Of a stretch of DNA of 49,520 nucleotides, positions 31,512-39,520 are shown one piece after another (within the stretch, counting starts at the first letter, position 1; each line of letters opens with the position of its first letter). The position numbers and the translations under genes were made by a program. The notes below the pieces were generated by a model. That model searched no databases and had not been told where the DNA came from. It was given only the letters and a program-made list of their open reading frames with translations. Location: NCBI GenBank assembly GCA_900547415.1, contig URGS01000012.1, positions 1 through 49,520 of the forward strand. Direction: 5' to 3'. This DNA is from an uncultured Phascolarctobacterium sp. (GTDB lineage Bacteria > Bacillota > Negativicutes > Acidaminococcales > Acidaminococcaceae).

Positions 31512-32906
31512 ATGGCAAAATATAAATGTAGTGTTTGTGGCTTTATCTTTGATGAGACTACAGAGGGGAAAAGTTTTGCTGAGCTGGAGCACTGTCCCGT
31601 TTGTCAGCAGCCTAAGACTAAATTTATTAGGATAGAGGATAATCTGCCAGCTACGCCTAAGACTGCACAACCTGAAAATAGCTTGTCCTATGATTTACAA
31701 TATGTACGCAATGATGAAAAGATGCGTTATATGGACGCTATTCATGAAATGGCAGTTAGCGGCAAAACCATTATTGGTGCTATGGGTACGACTATGGCTA
31801 TGCCAAATTGGGATGATATCCTTATTTTAGGTGCACAGCTTAATCCAGCACCTTTGTTGGATGATGAGCCTGTAATTACTACTGTGGTCATTGGCAAGAA
31901 TGCTAAGCGTCCCTTAATTGCAGAGAATCCTGTCTTTGTTTCTCATATGTCCTTTGGTGCTTTGTCTGCTGAAACCAAGGTTGCATTGGCTAAGGGAACT
32001 GCTATGAGCGGCAGTGTTCAGGAAAGCGGTGAGGGTGGTATTCTGCCTGAGGAAAGAGAAGCAGCCAATAAATATATTTTTGAGTATATTCCTAATAAAT
32101 ATAGCGTTACTGACGAAAATCTGCGCAACTCTGATGCTATTGAAATAAAGATTGGTCAGGGGACTAAGCCTGGAATGGGCGGTCATTTGCCGGCAGAAAA
32201 GGTTACGCCGGAGATTGCTGCTATACGTAATAAACCCTTGGGACAGGATATTCATAGTCCTTCTAAATTTCAGGAAATCAAAACTAAAGAGGATTTGAAA
32301 GCTTTGGTAGCAGAGCTGCGTGACCGTTCGGATGGTCGTCCTATTGGTATTAAGATTGCAGCAGGTAGTATTGAGCGTGATTTAGAGTTCTGCGTTTTTG
32401 CTGAACCTGATTTTATTACTATAGATGGACGCGGCGGCGGAACTGGTGCCAGTCCATACCTGCTTAGAGAAGCGACCAGTGTTCCCACCATCTATGCATT
32501 GCATCGTGCACGCAAGTACCTTGATTCTGTAGGTGCGAAGGATATTTCCCTTATTATTACTGGCGGACTGCGTGTTTCCAGTGATTTTGCCAAGGCCATT
32601 GCTATGGGTGCAGATGCTGTAGCAGTAGGCACAGGCGCTTTGATTGCAGCTGCCTGTCAGCAGTATCGTATTTGCGGCAGCGGTAAGTGTCCTATGGGTA
32701 TTGCTACCCAGGACCCTGAGCTGAGAGCACGCCTAAAGGTGGAGGCTGCAGCACAGCGTGTTGCTAACTACCTTAATGTTTCTTTGGCTGAGCTGCGTTC
32801 CTATGCACGTATTACAGGTCATAGACGGTTGCATGACCTGAGTGTTAATGATCTTTGTACCATTAGCAGAGAAATATCTGAGCACACCGATATTCCTCAC
32901 GCATAA
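31512..32906 (+). CDS. Rubredoxin-fused glutamate-synthase-like FMN/iron-sulfur protein
   Basis: A 464-residue two-part protein. Residues 1-40 form a rubredoxin-type metal site (C6, C9, C28, C31). Residues 60-464 match the FMN-binding synthase domain of glutamate synthase (GltB_2 type): SHMSFGALSAETK, GQGTKPGMGGHLP (215-227), GRGGGTGASP (306-315), and three cysteines C382, C388 and C393 (GSGKCPMG) placed as in the 3Fe-4S site. It lacks the glutaminase domain of true GltB, and no gltD partner is near. The rubredoxin is expected to pass electrons to the FMN centre. The reaction is unknown; glutamate synthesis is possible but unproven. AAGGAGGT lies 8 bases upstream. Confidence 0.85.
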   Translation: MAKYKCSVCGFIFDETTEGKSFAELEHCPVCQQPKTKFIRIEDNLPATPKTAQPENSLSYDLQYVRNDEKMRYMDAIHEMAVSGKTIIGAMGTTMAMPNWDDILILGAQLNPAPLLDDEPVITTVVIGKNAKRPLIAENPVFVSHMSFGALSAETKVALAKGTAMSGSVQESGEGGILPEEREAANKYIFEYIPNKYSVTDENLRNSDAIEIKIGQGTKPGMGGHLPAEKVTPEIAAIRNKPLGQDIHSPSKFQEIKTKEDLKALVAELRDRSDGRPIGIKIAAGSIERDLEFCVFAEPDFITIDGRGGGTGASPYLLREATSVPTIYALHRARKYLDSVGAKDISLIITGGLRVSSDFAKAIAMGADAVAVGTGALIAAACQQYRICGSGKCPMGIATQDPELRARLKVEAAAQRVANYLNVSLAELRSYARITGHRRLHDLSVNDLCTISREISEHTDIPHA

Positions 32907-32929
32907 GCCAATATTTATCAATGAAAATG

Positions 32930-32978
32930 AAATCCCTGCTGCAGTACCTTGTATGGTGCTGTAACAGGGATTTGTCAT
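32930..32978 (+). terminator. Terminator after the rubredoxin-GltB gene
   Basis: A 9-bp outer stem (32930-32938 with 32965-32973) encloses a 7-bp inner stem (32942-32948 with 32955-32961). It also faces the SIMPL gene on the minus strand. Confidence 0.75.
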
Positions 32979-33045
32979 ATGAGGGTGTATTGTATGGAAG
33001 AGTAATTATAAAATACAGCTTTATCTTAGTAGTCAGGTTCTGCTG

Positions 33046-33753
33046 CTATTCCAGCGCAAATACTACATCCACATTGGCATTCAGCTGAATATCCTTTGTT
33101 TCGATAACAGTAGGAGTATCGGCTCTTTCCGCACTTTTAGTCATCGCCATATTGTTATAAAGCCTGGGAGTGTTGTAATTGGTATTCAAATCAGCGTGAA
33201 GCATACGTCCTACGCTGCGTCCTCCTGCTGAGGCAATTACCTGAGCCTGTTGGCGAGCGTTCTTTACAGCTTCTCCTGCCAGCTGCTGCATATACAGCTT
33301 GATGTTGCGCAGATCATAGGTGATATAATTAACCTTGTCTACGCCTGCGTCAGCCAGCTTATCAATGGTGCCGCCCAGCTTGTCCAGATTTTCAACCTTC
33401 AGCTTCAGGGTGTTGTTAACACGGTAGCCGGTGACTTTTTGTTTATCGTTGTAAATGGGGGAAAGGTTGTAATTGCTTGTCTCCAGAGCGTCACTGGTAA
33501 TGCCATTGCCCAGCAGTGCACGTTTTGCCGCAGCTGCCTTGTTAGCTGCCATAGCAGTAGCTTCCTCAGAGGTTTGACCGCTGCCAATGATAGTAAAAAA
33601 TACATAGGCCATATCAGGTGCATAGGCCTTTTGTGCGGTACCAGAAAGAGAAATATCCTCTAAGCTGCCATCGTAGGCCTGAGCTGTACCACTAAGGAAG
33701 GATGTACCTAAAACTATAGCACAGGCTGCTAATAAGCTTTTATATGTTTTCAT
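33046..33753 (-). CDS. Secreted SIMPL-domain (DUF541) protein
   Basis: A 235-residue exported protein with a signal peptide (MKTYK, hydrophobic core, cleavage after AQA near residue 26) and a SIMPL/DUF541 domain over the rest. Typical features are the opening SLSGTAQKAYAPDMAYVFF, the repeated NYNLSPIYNDKQKVTGYRVNNTLKL segment and the final QLNANVDVVFALE. Family members such as BP26/OMP28 sit in the periplasm or outer membrane and form oligomers, with stress-protection roles suggested. GGAGGT lies upstream of ATG 33753. Monocistronic. Confidence 0.88.
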   Translation of the reverse strand: MKTYKSLLAACAIVLGTSFLSGTAQAYDGSLEDISLSGTAQKAYAPDMAYVFFTIIGSGQTSEEATAMAANKAAAAKRALLGNGITSDALETSNYNLSPIYNDKQKVTGYRVNNTLKLKVENLDKLGGTIDKLADAGVDKVNYITYDLRNIKLYMQQLAGEAVKNARQQAQVIASAGGRSVGRMLHADLNTNYNTPRLYNNMAMTKSAERADTPTVIETKDIQLNANVDVVFALE

Positions 33754-33844
33754 AAAATCTACCTCCAATTTTTGTTAAGGTAATTATAGTGCTTAATTGT
33801 GGCGAGATTTTGTCTATTTGAAAATGTTACAGAAATTTCACAGC

Positions 33845-33880
33845 TGCAAAATAAAAAGCTGCCACAAAGGCAGCTTTTGT
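33845..33880 (-). terminator. Terminator of the 99-residue orphan
   Basis: A 10-bp stem (33854-33863 with 33869-33878) reads into TTTTTATTTT on the minus strand, just after the orphan gene. Confidence 0.8.
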
Positions 33881-33888
33881 AGATTTTA

Positions 33889-34188
33889 TTATTTTACAGG
33901 CTTGTAGTCTCGGAGTGCATTGAAAAGTTCATCGCTTTCAGCAGGATGTTTTTCACATACTTCCTTAAAAGCTGCAAAGTTTTTAAATTCAACGCCCCAA
34001 ATGAAGCTGTCAGCTTCATCATATGCTGCTACGACAATAAAGCTTTTTTCGTTAACAGGTGTTTTGCCTAAATCGTCAGTAAGCATTACATAGTTGGGGC
34101 CAAAATCCATACCATAAATAGTGATATTTTCTTCGGGAGTGGTATCTTCCCAAAAGCCTAATTTTTCAAAATCTGTTGCAGTAAGCAT
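33889..34188 (-). CDS. Small acidic protein of unknown function
   Basis: A 99-residue soluble acidic protein with no signal peptide or membrane segment. It has alternating beta-strand-like and helical stretches (NITIYGMDFGPNYVMLTDD, SFIVVAAYDEADSFIWGVEFKN) and a C-terminal helix. I do not recognise the family. The reality of the gene is supported by GAGGTG before the ATG, a TATAAT box near 34222 on the minus strand and a dedicated terminator. It is monocistronic. Confidence 0.72.
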   Translation of the reverse strand: MLTATDFEKLGFWEDTTPEENITIYGMDFGPNYVMLTDDLGKTPVNEKSFIVVAAYDEADSFIWGVEFKNFAAFKEVCEKHPAESDELFNALRDYKPVK

Positions 34189-34354
34189 AGGACACCTCGT
34201 CTTTCTTTTGCTTTGATACCATAATTATAGCACACCTTATGGATAATAGCCGAGAAAATATTAAAAAGCAGAGATTTAGTTTCTGTATCAAATGTGAAGT
34301 TCTTTTTAGAGGAATATCATATTTAAGAGATTATTTTGCAAACTTCTGCTTTGT

Positions 34355-34429
34355 TTGACATAGGTCTGTAAGCCATTAGTATAATAGCAGCTTGTATGCC
34401 CTTTTACTTTTACTGCACTGTGGTATAAT
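34355..34429 (+). promoter_or_regulatory. Promoter region of the zinc-ribbon/AbgA operon
   Basis: Two candidates are seen: TTGACA (34355-34360) with TATAAT (34380-34385, a long 19-base spacer), and an extended -10 TGGTATAAT at 34421-34429. The second is about 30 bases before the first gene. Confidence 0.55.
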
Positions 34430-34460
34430 GTAAACATATATTGATATGGAGGTGGCAATT

Positions 34461-34673
34461 ATGAGAAAGCAGAAAATACAGGGACCATTGCAGGTGCTGT
34501 TTATATGTCCTCGCTGTGGTAAAAAACTGGCTTGGGCATTGCCTTCTGCTGGCATCAGCTGCCCCGCTTGCGGGAACTGGGTTACGGACGAGAGTCGTAT
34601 TAAGGATGGCGATGTGTTTTTACCTATAGATAGCGATCAGCTTGTGCTGTTTAAGGGGGATGATTCCAAATGA
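34461..34673 (+). CDS. Small zinc-ribbon protein coupled to the AbgA-like gene
   Basis: A 70-residue protein with two CXXC pairs (C16-C19 in CPRC, C34-C37 in CPAC), a classic zinc ribbon. An acidic tail (GDVFLPIDSDQLVLFKG) follows. GGAGGTGG lies upstream of ATG 34461. Its stop overlaps the start of the AbgA-like hydrolase by 4 bases (ATGA), so the two products are made together. I cannot name its function; a metal-handling, chaperone or regulatory role toward the hydrolase is possible but unproven. Confidence 0.8.
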   Translation: MRKQKIQGPLQVLFICPRCGKKLAWALPSAGISCPACGNWVTDESRIKDGDVFLPIDSDQLVLFKGDDSK

Positions 34674-35968
34674 CAATGTGGCAGGAGGCTAATGGGCTGA
34701 AGGACAAATTGATTGCTGTGCGCAGAGATGTCCATCAGTATCCGGAAACTGGCTGGACGGAGTTTCGGACATCCTCTTTTATAATTAAAGAGCTGCAGTT
34801 TCTTGGCTTCAGCGTGTTTTTTGGCCGAGATATTTTTAATGAAAAATATAGATTAGGTGTGCCTGAACCAGAGTGTTTAGCTGATTGTCAGGAGCGTGCC
34901 GTTAGGGAAGGCGCAGATCCCAAGCTTGTTCAGGCGATGACAGGTGGATATACAGGTGTAGTAGCTGTCTTAGATACTGGCAAAGTCGGAAAGACTGTGG
35001 CTTTTCGTTTTGATATAGATTCCAATGATGCAGTTGAGACCGGTGATAAGATACATCGCCCTGCTGCCGAGGGATTTGCCTCTGAACATAGTAAAGCTAT
35101 GCATGCTTGTGGTCATGATGGTCATGTAGCTATTGGCTTGGGATTGGCAAGGCTTTTGGCGGCTCATAGGGATGAGCTTTGCGGAAAAGTAAAGCTTATT
35201 TTTCAGCCTGCTGAAGAGGGAGTTCGTGGTGCCTATGCCATGGTTAATGCTGGTGTTGTTGATGATGTTGACTATTTTTTCAGCGGCCATGTTGGCTTTA
35301 AGGCTACGACTGATAATACCATAATTGTCAGAACCGATGGATTTTTAGCGACAACAAAGCTTAACGCAGAGTTTAGGGGCGTGTCTGCTCACGCTGGTGC
35401 TGCTCCTGAGGATGGCAAAAATGCTCTTTTGGCGGCGGCTCAGGCTGCTATATCACTTAATACTATTGCTCGTCACAGCGGTGGTGCAAGCAGAATAAAT
35501 GTAGGTGTTCTTAATGCTGGTACAGGACGTAACATAGTACCTGATTATGCAGAGCTTAAGCTGGAGACTCGTGGAGAAAATACGGAGGTTAACCAGTTTA
35601 TGGTTGATGAGGCTGAGCGTATTCTGCGTGCCTGCGCTATGATGTATGACGTAGAGCTTCAAACCAGCATTGTAGGAAGTGCCCCCAGCTGTGTTCCTGA
35701 TGTGGAGCTTGGTCAAAAGGTGGCAGAGCTGATAAAGGAAAAATGTGACTACGCTAAAGTAATAGAGCATGCCTCTATTGGCTGCAGTGAGGACTGCTCC
35801 TATTTTATGGAGCGTGTACAGGAAAATGGGGGCAGAGCTCTCTTCATGATGTATGGTACACAAATTGCCGCAGGTCACCACAATGACCATTTTGATTTTA
35901 ATGAGGACTGTTTATGGCGTGCAGCAGCAGCTTTAGGCGAGTTGGCACTGTGCTTTAGTAAGAATTGA
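34670..35968 (+). CDS. AbgA-like M20 amidohydrolase (p-aminobenzoyl-glutamate hydrolase subunit A family)
   Basis: A 432-residue M20D hydrolase. By recalled sequence, it resembles E. coli AbgA closely along its length: RRDVHQYPETGWTEFRT near residue 20, the insertion with GRDIFNEKYRLGVPEPE (51-67), GGYTGVVAVLDTG, HACGHDGH (145-152), E182-E183, VSAHAGAAPEDGKNALLAAAQA and YGTQIAAGHHNDHFDF. AbgA acts with AbgB to release glutamate from p-aminobenzoyl-glutamate. No AbgB-like gene is adjacent; a zinc-ribbon gene takes that place. The two M20 genes at 24901 and 26080 are shorter and belong to another branch. The substrate may differ from that of E. coli. Confidence 0.88.
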   Translation: MTMWQEANGLKDKLIAVRRDVHQYPETGWTEFRTSSFIIKELQFLGFSVFFGRDIFNEKYRLGVPEPECLADCQERAVREGADPKLVQAMTGGYTGVVAVLDTGKVGKTVAFRFDIDSNDAVETGDKIHRPAAEGFASEHSKAMHACGHDGHVAIGLGLARLLAAHRDELCGKVKLIFQPAEEGVRGAYAMVNAGVVDDVDYFFSGHVGFKATTDNTIIVRTDGFLATTKLNAEFRGVSAHAGAAPEDGKNALLAAAQAAISLNTIARHSGGASRINVGVLNAGTGRNIVPDYAELKLETRGENTEVNQFMVDEAERILRACAMMYDVELQTSIVGSAPSCVPDVELGQKVAELIKEKCDYAKVIEHASIGCSEDCSYFMERVQENGGRALFMMYGTQIAAGHHNDHFDFNEDCLWRAAAALGELALCFSKN

Positions 35969-36095
35969 AAACTTGAGTTTGAAGAATTTTCTAAATTTTG
36001 CTGAATTTATTCCACTCTTTCTTCAAGCATTTGCCATAATTATCTGTTATACTAGTCCTAACAAATTCCAGAACAATTTTTAAGGAGGCTATATT

Positions 36096-36782
36096 ATGAA
36101 CTTCAAACGTAATACAACTATTCTTATGGCGGCAGCAACTATGTTATGTATGGGTAATGCTTTTGCAGCTGAAGCAATTCAACCTGCTCCTGCTCCTGCA
36201 GCAGCTGTTGTAGAACAAGGTGAGGCTGAAGCTATTCGTCCTCTGGAACAACGTCAGCTTTTGCAGACCAAAGGCGAAATCGTTGAAATTGGTGAAAACT
36301 TCATTGTTGTTAAAGGTGAAGGCGACTGCGAGCTGGTTAAGGTTATGATTGGCGAAATCAATGACAAGGATGATGCAGCAGAAGATGTTAATGACAATGA
36401 TTATGATACCTATATTGTAGATGGTAAAAATGGCAAGCTGAAAAAATTCAGCAAGCTTAAAGTTGGTATGACTGTAAGCGTATATTATGACGCAGCTATG
36501 ACTCGCAGCATTCCCCCTCAAACCAGAGGCTATGCAGTAGTTATTGAGCGTGAAGAAAATAATGCTGGCAGATACTTTGTTGTAGACAGAGTTCTGAAAC
36601 AAGATGCAGATTCTGTTCAGGTAATTGATGTTAACCATGGTGTTATTGCAACCATTACTAAGGATGCATGCAAGGATTTAGCTGAAATCGAAAGAGGTTC
36701 TAAGCTGATGCTTTGGTCCAAGGTAATGACCATGAGCCTGCCTGCTCTTACTAATGCAGACAAGGTTGTTGTTCTCGACTAG
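36096..36782 (+). CDS. Secreted protein of unknown function
   Basis: A 228-residue exported protein with a signal peptide (cleavage likely after AFA near residue 24). A short proline/alanine-rich linker follows (about 29-36). Two similar beta-rich segments come next: one around 60-110 (KGEIVEIGENFIVVKGEG), one around 160-200 (RYFVVDRVLKQDADSVQVID). The acidic NDKDDAAEDVNDNDYD stretch may bind cations. I do not recognise the family. AAGGAGG precedes the ATG, and TGTTATACT at 36045-36053 is a likely extended -10. The 3' side runs into the hairpin-rich region. Confidence 0.75.
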   Translation: MNFKRNTTILMAAATMLCMGNAFAAEAIQPAPAPAAAVVEQGEAEAIRPLEQRQLLQTKGEIVEIGENFIVVKGEGDCELVKVMIGEINDKDDAAEDVNDNDYDTYIVDGKNGKLKKFSKLKVGMTVSVYYDAAMTRSIPPQTRGYAVVIEREENNAGRYFVVDRVLKQDADSVQVIDVNHGVIATITKDACKDLAEIERGSKLMLWSKVMTMSLPALTNADKVVVLD

Positions 36783-36793
36783 TTAATGAAATC

Positions 36794-36924
36794 CTCTGTG
36801 CTGTGGCTATTGCGATGATGCCACAGTATAGAATCCTATAGCAAAGGAGCTTTTTAGAGGCTCATATAAAAGACCATACTGCAGCTATTGCGACGTGCTG
36901 CAGAGAAAAGCAACAGAGTTTTTT
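36794..36924 (+). ncRNA. Candidate structured RNA with duplicated TATTGCGAYG hairpins
   Basis: An outer 6-bp helix (CTCTGT 36794-36799 with ACAGAG 36913-36918) is followed at once by TTTTTT. Inside are hairpin A (36801-36826, 7-bp stem, loop TATTGCGATGAT), a small GAGC/GCTC hairpin (36847-36862) and hairpin C (36879-36903, 7-bp stem, loop TATTGCGACGT). The A and C loops share TATTGCGAYG, while their stems differ at two or three pairs and both remain fully paired. I do not match this to a known riboswitch. It could be a 3'-UTR-derived small RNA, a tandem protein-binding site or a new cis-element. Confidence 0.5.
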
Positions 36925-36944
36925 CCTCTTTTCCAATTTTTTAG

Positions 36945-37025
36945 TGATGCTGAATGTGCGATAAGGCATCATGGTACCATTTTAAAGTAATAGGGATGCT
37001 TCAGAGAGTAACAGGCTGAAGCATC
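36945..37025 (+). promoter_or_regulatory. Two mutually exclusive hairpins upstream of the fsa leader
   Basis: Hairpin D pairs TGATGC (36945-36950) with GCATCA (36966-36971). Hairpin E is a perfect 10-bp stem (36995-37004 with 37016-37025). Because E is built from GATGC/GCATC, the right arm of D could instead pair with the left arm of E, giving an alternative fold. A terminator follows at 37048. Confidence 0.45.
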
Positions 37026-37047
37026 AATGAAAGCAACTAAGCAATGG

Positions 37048-37079
37048 GGCAGCTGTTCTTATGGACAGTTGCCTTTTTG
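37048..37079 (+). terminator. Terminator of the hairpin-rich region
   Basis: An 11-bp stem (37048-37058 with 37063-37073, two G-T pairs, loop TTAT) is followed by TTTTTGTT. It lies 165 bases before fsa. The 37080-37243 interval holds a TTGACA at 37105 without a clear -10, and nothing else I can support. Confidence 0.8.
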
Positions 37080-37243
37080 TTAGCTTAATTTTCGGAAAAT
37101 TCTATTGACAAAAAACATAGACAAACTAAGGGGAAAGTAGTAAACTTGTGCTGTATAAAGCTGAAGCCTCGCCTTTCAGTGATGGTATTTGGCTAATTAT
37201 TGCAGGTATATAGTATCTGCTTAATATATGGGAGACTTAAGAA

Positions 37244-37888
37244 ATGAAGATTTTTATGGACACAGCGAATGTGGAAGAGATTGCCGAGTTTGTTGATTGG
37301 GGTGTAGTCTATGGTGTAACCACCAACCCTAGCCTTATTGCCAAAAGCGGACGCACTCAGGCAGAGGTAATTCCGGAGATTGCTGCAATGGTTTCCGGCC
37401 CCGTAAGTGCAGAGGTAATAAGCACTGACTGTGAGGGGATGGTTGCGGAAGCTCGCAAGCTGGCAAGTATTGCTGACAATGTTGTAGTGAAAATTCCCTG
37501 CGTTGCAGAGGGTTTAAAGGCTGTAAAGCTTTTAAGTGCTGAGGGAATAAAGACTAATGTAACATTGGTATTCAGTATGAGTCAGGCACTATTGGCTGCT
37601 CGTGCAGGTGCAGCCTATGTAAGTCCCTTTATTGGTCGATTGGATGACATTGGAGAAAATGGTGTGCAGCTTGTGGAAAATATTGTTAAGGCCTTTAAGA
37701 TTTATGGTATTGAAACTCAGGTAATTGCGGCAAGTATTCGTAATCTTGAGCATGTAGATAAGGTAATGCTTACTGGCTGTCAAATTGCTACTATTCCTAC
37801 CAAGGTTCTCGCTGAGATGATTAAGCATCCTCTTACAGATAAGGGTTTAGCCCAATTCATGGCAGATTACGAAAACAGTAAAAAATAA
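37244..37888 (+). CDS. fsa: Fructose-6-phosphate aldolase / transaldolase-like protein
   Basis: A 214-residue short transaldolase of the FSA/TalC class, which makes or splits fructose-6-phosphate or transfers dihydroxyacetone units. Motifs: MKIFMDTANVEEI, GVTTNPSLIAKSG, and the Schiff-base lysine K83 in VVKIPC, followed by TNVTLVFS and SPFIGRLDDIG. Length matches FSA (about 215-220). GGGAG lies upstream. Many Firmicutes use this form as their transaldolase, so assignment between aldolase and transaldolase activity is open. A shared terminator follows. Confidence 0.92.
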   Translation: MKIFMDTANVEEIAEFVDWGVVYGVTTNPSLIAKSGRTQAEVIPEIAAMVSGPVSAEVISTDCEGMVAEARKLASIADNVVVKIPCVAEGLKAVKLLSAEGIKTNVTLVFSMSQALLAARAGAAYVSPFIGRLDDIGENGVQLVENIVKAFKIYGIETQVIAASIRNLEHVDKVMLTGCQIATIPTKVLAEMIKHPLTDKGLAQFMADYENSKK

Positions 37889-37920
37889 TATTGACCTTCG
37901 TATGAATGCATACAAAAAGA

Positions 37921-37965
37921 AAAATGACAGTAAGGCTTTTATAGGCTTTACTGTCATTTTTTCTT
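37921..37965. terminator. Bidirectional terminator after fsa
   Basis: A 13-bp stem (37921-37933 with 37948-37960) is followed by TTTTTTC on the plus strand and T-rich sequence on the minus strand, serving fsa and the convergent acyltransferase. Confidence 0.85.
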
Positions 37966-38055
37966 GAATTGTTGAAAATAGTCAAAGCACCAATAAAAAA
38001 GTATCAGTGTCTTTAGGGAGAAGCTGCGTGATATTAAATCAGTGGAATGCTTGCT

Positions 38056-39198
38056 TTATTTGGATTTGCCGGTAAAGAGCAGACTAAGTAATTTACTTCT
38101 TTGGAAAAGCTTAGTAAGCAATATGCTCATGAGCAAGGAGAAGATTACTAGTAAAACATAGGATAGACTAACTTTTTTTACCGTCATGACGATGCCAAAT
38201 TTATTATAGAAGCTTGTCATCCAGTCCAGGATAAGAGGATGAACAAAGTAAATGAGCATTGAGTTGGCAGAAAGCAAGGTAATAGCACCTAAAAGCTTAC
38301 TCCATAAGCCTTCTGTTTTAGCTTTTGCCTCCAGTTTATCAAGTGCAAGGCAGAAAAACAGAATAGAGGTTATGGTGTAGAGCAGACCTTGTGGACTAAG
38401 CTGATGATATGTATTGGCTAAATCCAGCAGGTTATAGTTTTTATAGATATGGGCTTCGTAGCAGCTGCCCACGTCATAGATTATGGAAGCAATGTAAAGA
38501 GCTATAATCAGCAGCTTGTTTTTACGAAGTATACATTGGAAGCGTTCCCAATGCAGTGCCGCTAAACAGCCTCCCATAAAAATCAAAAGATAATGTATAG
38601 GCAGGTAGTTGAGTCTATATATAAAGAAGTTTTTGGCCAAAGCATTCCAATTTGTTACATCAATTCCAGGATGGGTGGTCCACCAGTTAAAGGCCAATTG
38701 GAAGCAGAAGAGCAGTGCTAATCCAAGCTCTATACTGTACTTATTGATGATTTGCAGTAGCTTGCGCCATATGGGATAACTGCCGTAGAACCAGAGCAAA
38801 ATCACCATGAAGTACAGATGATAGCAGCCAAGTCCGAAGAAAAGAACGAAGGCTAGGTGCAGGGGATTCCAGCTTACATAGCCTGGCGGCAGGATGAGCC
38901 AGAAGTAGAATAGATAGAAAAGAGACCAGGAAAGATAGGGAAGACCAGCTCCTTTGAGGCGTTTTTTCATAAATTCCCTATAGGAGAAGCTGCTTTCGCC
39001 TGTAATAAGTGCTTTGTCCGTGCAAGCTAAACCATATCCGGAGATAAAGAAAAACGCAGGCACGCTGTAGCGAGAAAGTATTTCAAGAATGACATATAGT
39101 GTAAAGCTATTTGGTGCAAGAGCTAAGGAACCTATATGGATAGCAATAACACCTAGCATACAGATTCCGCGAAGATTATCAATAATTGTATTGCGCAT
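38056..39198 (-). CDS. Membrane acyltransferase (acyltransferase 3 family)
   Basis: A 380-residue polytopic membrane protein with about ten hydrophobic segments. It matches the acyltransferase-3 (OafA/WecH-like) pattern: RNTIIDNLRGICMLGVIAIHIG with the catalytic-type histidine, followed by SRYSVPAFFFISGYGL. Members transfer acetyl or other acyl groups to surface sugars or peptidoglycan. The target is unknown and no glycan genes are adjacent. ATG 39198 has AAAGG upstream. It runs opposite to its neighbours. Confidence 0.85.
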   Translation of the reverse strand: MRNTIIDNLRGICMLGVIAIHIGSLALAPNSFTLYVILEILSRYSVPAFFFISGYGLACTDKALITGESSFSYREFMKKRLKGAGLPYLSWSLFYLFYFWLILPPGYVSWNPLHLAFVLFFGLGCYHLYFMVILLWFYGSYPIWRKLLQIINKYSIELGLALLFCFQLAFNWWTTHPGIDVTNWNALAKNFFIYRLNYLPIHYLLIFMGGCLAALHWERFQCILRKNKLLIIALYIASIIYDVGSCYEAHIYKNYNLLDLANTYHQLSPQGLLYTITSILFFCLALDKLEAKAKTEGLWSKLLGAITLLSANSMLIYFVHPLILDWMTSFYNKFGIVMTVKKVSLSYVLLVIFSLLMSILLTKLFQRSKLLSLLFTGKSK

Positions 39199-39474
39199 AA
39201 GAAAGCCTTTCTATAGTAATGTAATGATTATATATGTGTTTGCAGGCTTAGGCAAAAAGCCTTTGCTCTGAAAGCCGTTATATAATAATATTGCTTTTGC
39301 TTAGGATACAGCTAAAGCTTGTACATTATTTTCTGATTTAAGAAAATATAAAATAATTATACTATACACAGCAGCAAAAATGAAGAGTAGCAGGGGGTAA
39401 GTTGCTTTATAGATGCTTTTTGTTGTACCAGTTCTTTTACTTTTAAAATTTATAAGAAAATTTACAAGAAAAAA

Positions 39475-39503
39475 TTGACGTATGGAAAGCATAGGTGTAA
39501 AAT
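39475..39503 (+). promoter_or_regulatory. Promoter of the pyr operon
   Basis: TTGACG (39475-39480), a 17-base spacer and TAAAAT (39498-39503) lie just before the attenuator. The rest of the 39199-39474 gap is AT-rich and shows no gene I can support. Confidence 0.8.
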
Positions 39504-39520
39504 ATATATGTATAAACTTG

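Noticed and set aside
36783..37243. RNase P RNA, tmRNA or SRP RNA in the hairpin-rich region
   Set aside because: The conserved cores of these RNAs (for example GAGGAAAGTC, GGGGNTGTNA or GGAAGGAAGC) are absent.
39301..39492. 63-codon minus-strand frame with one membrane-like segment upstream of pyrB
   Set aside because: No Shine-Dalgarno before its ATG, and it overlaps the pyr promoter on the other strand. It could be a gene remnant, but nothing supports expression.
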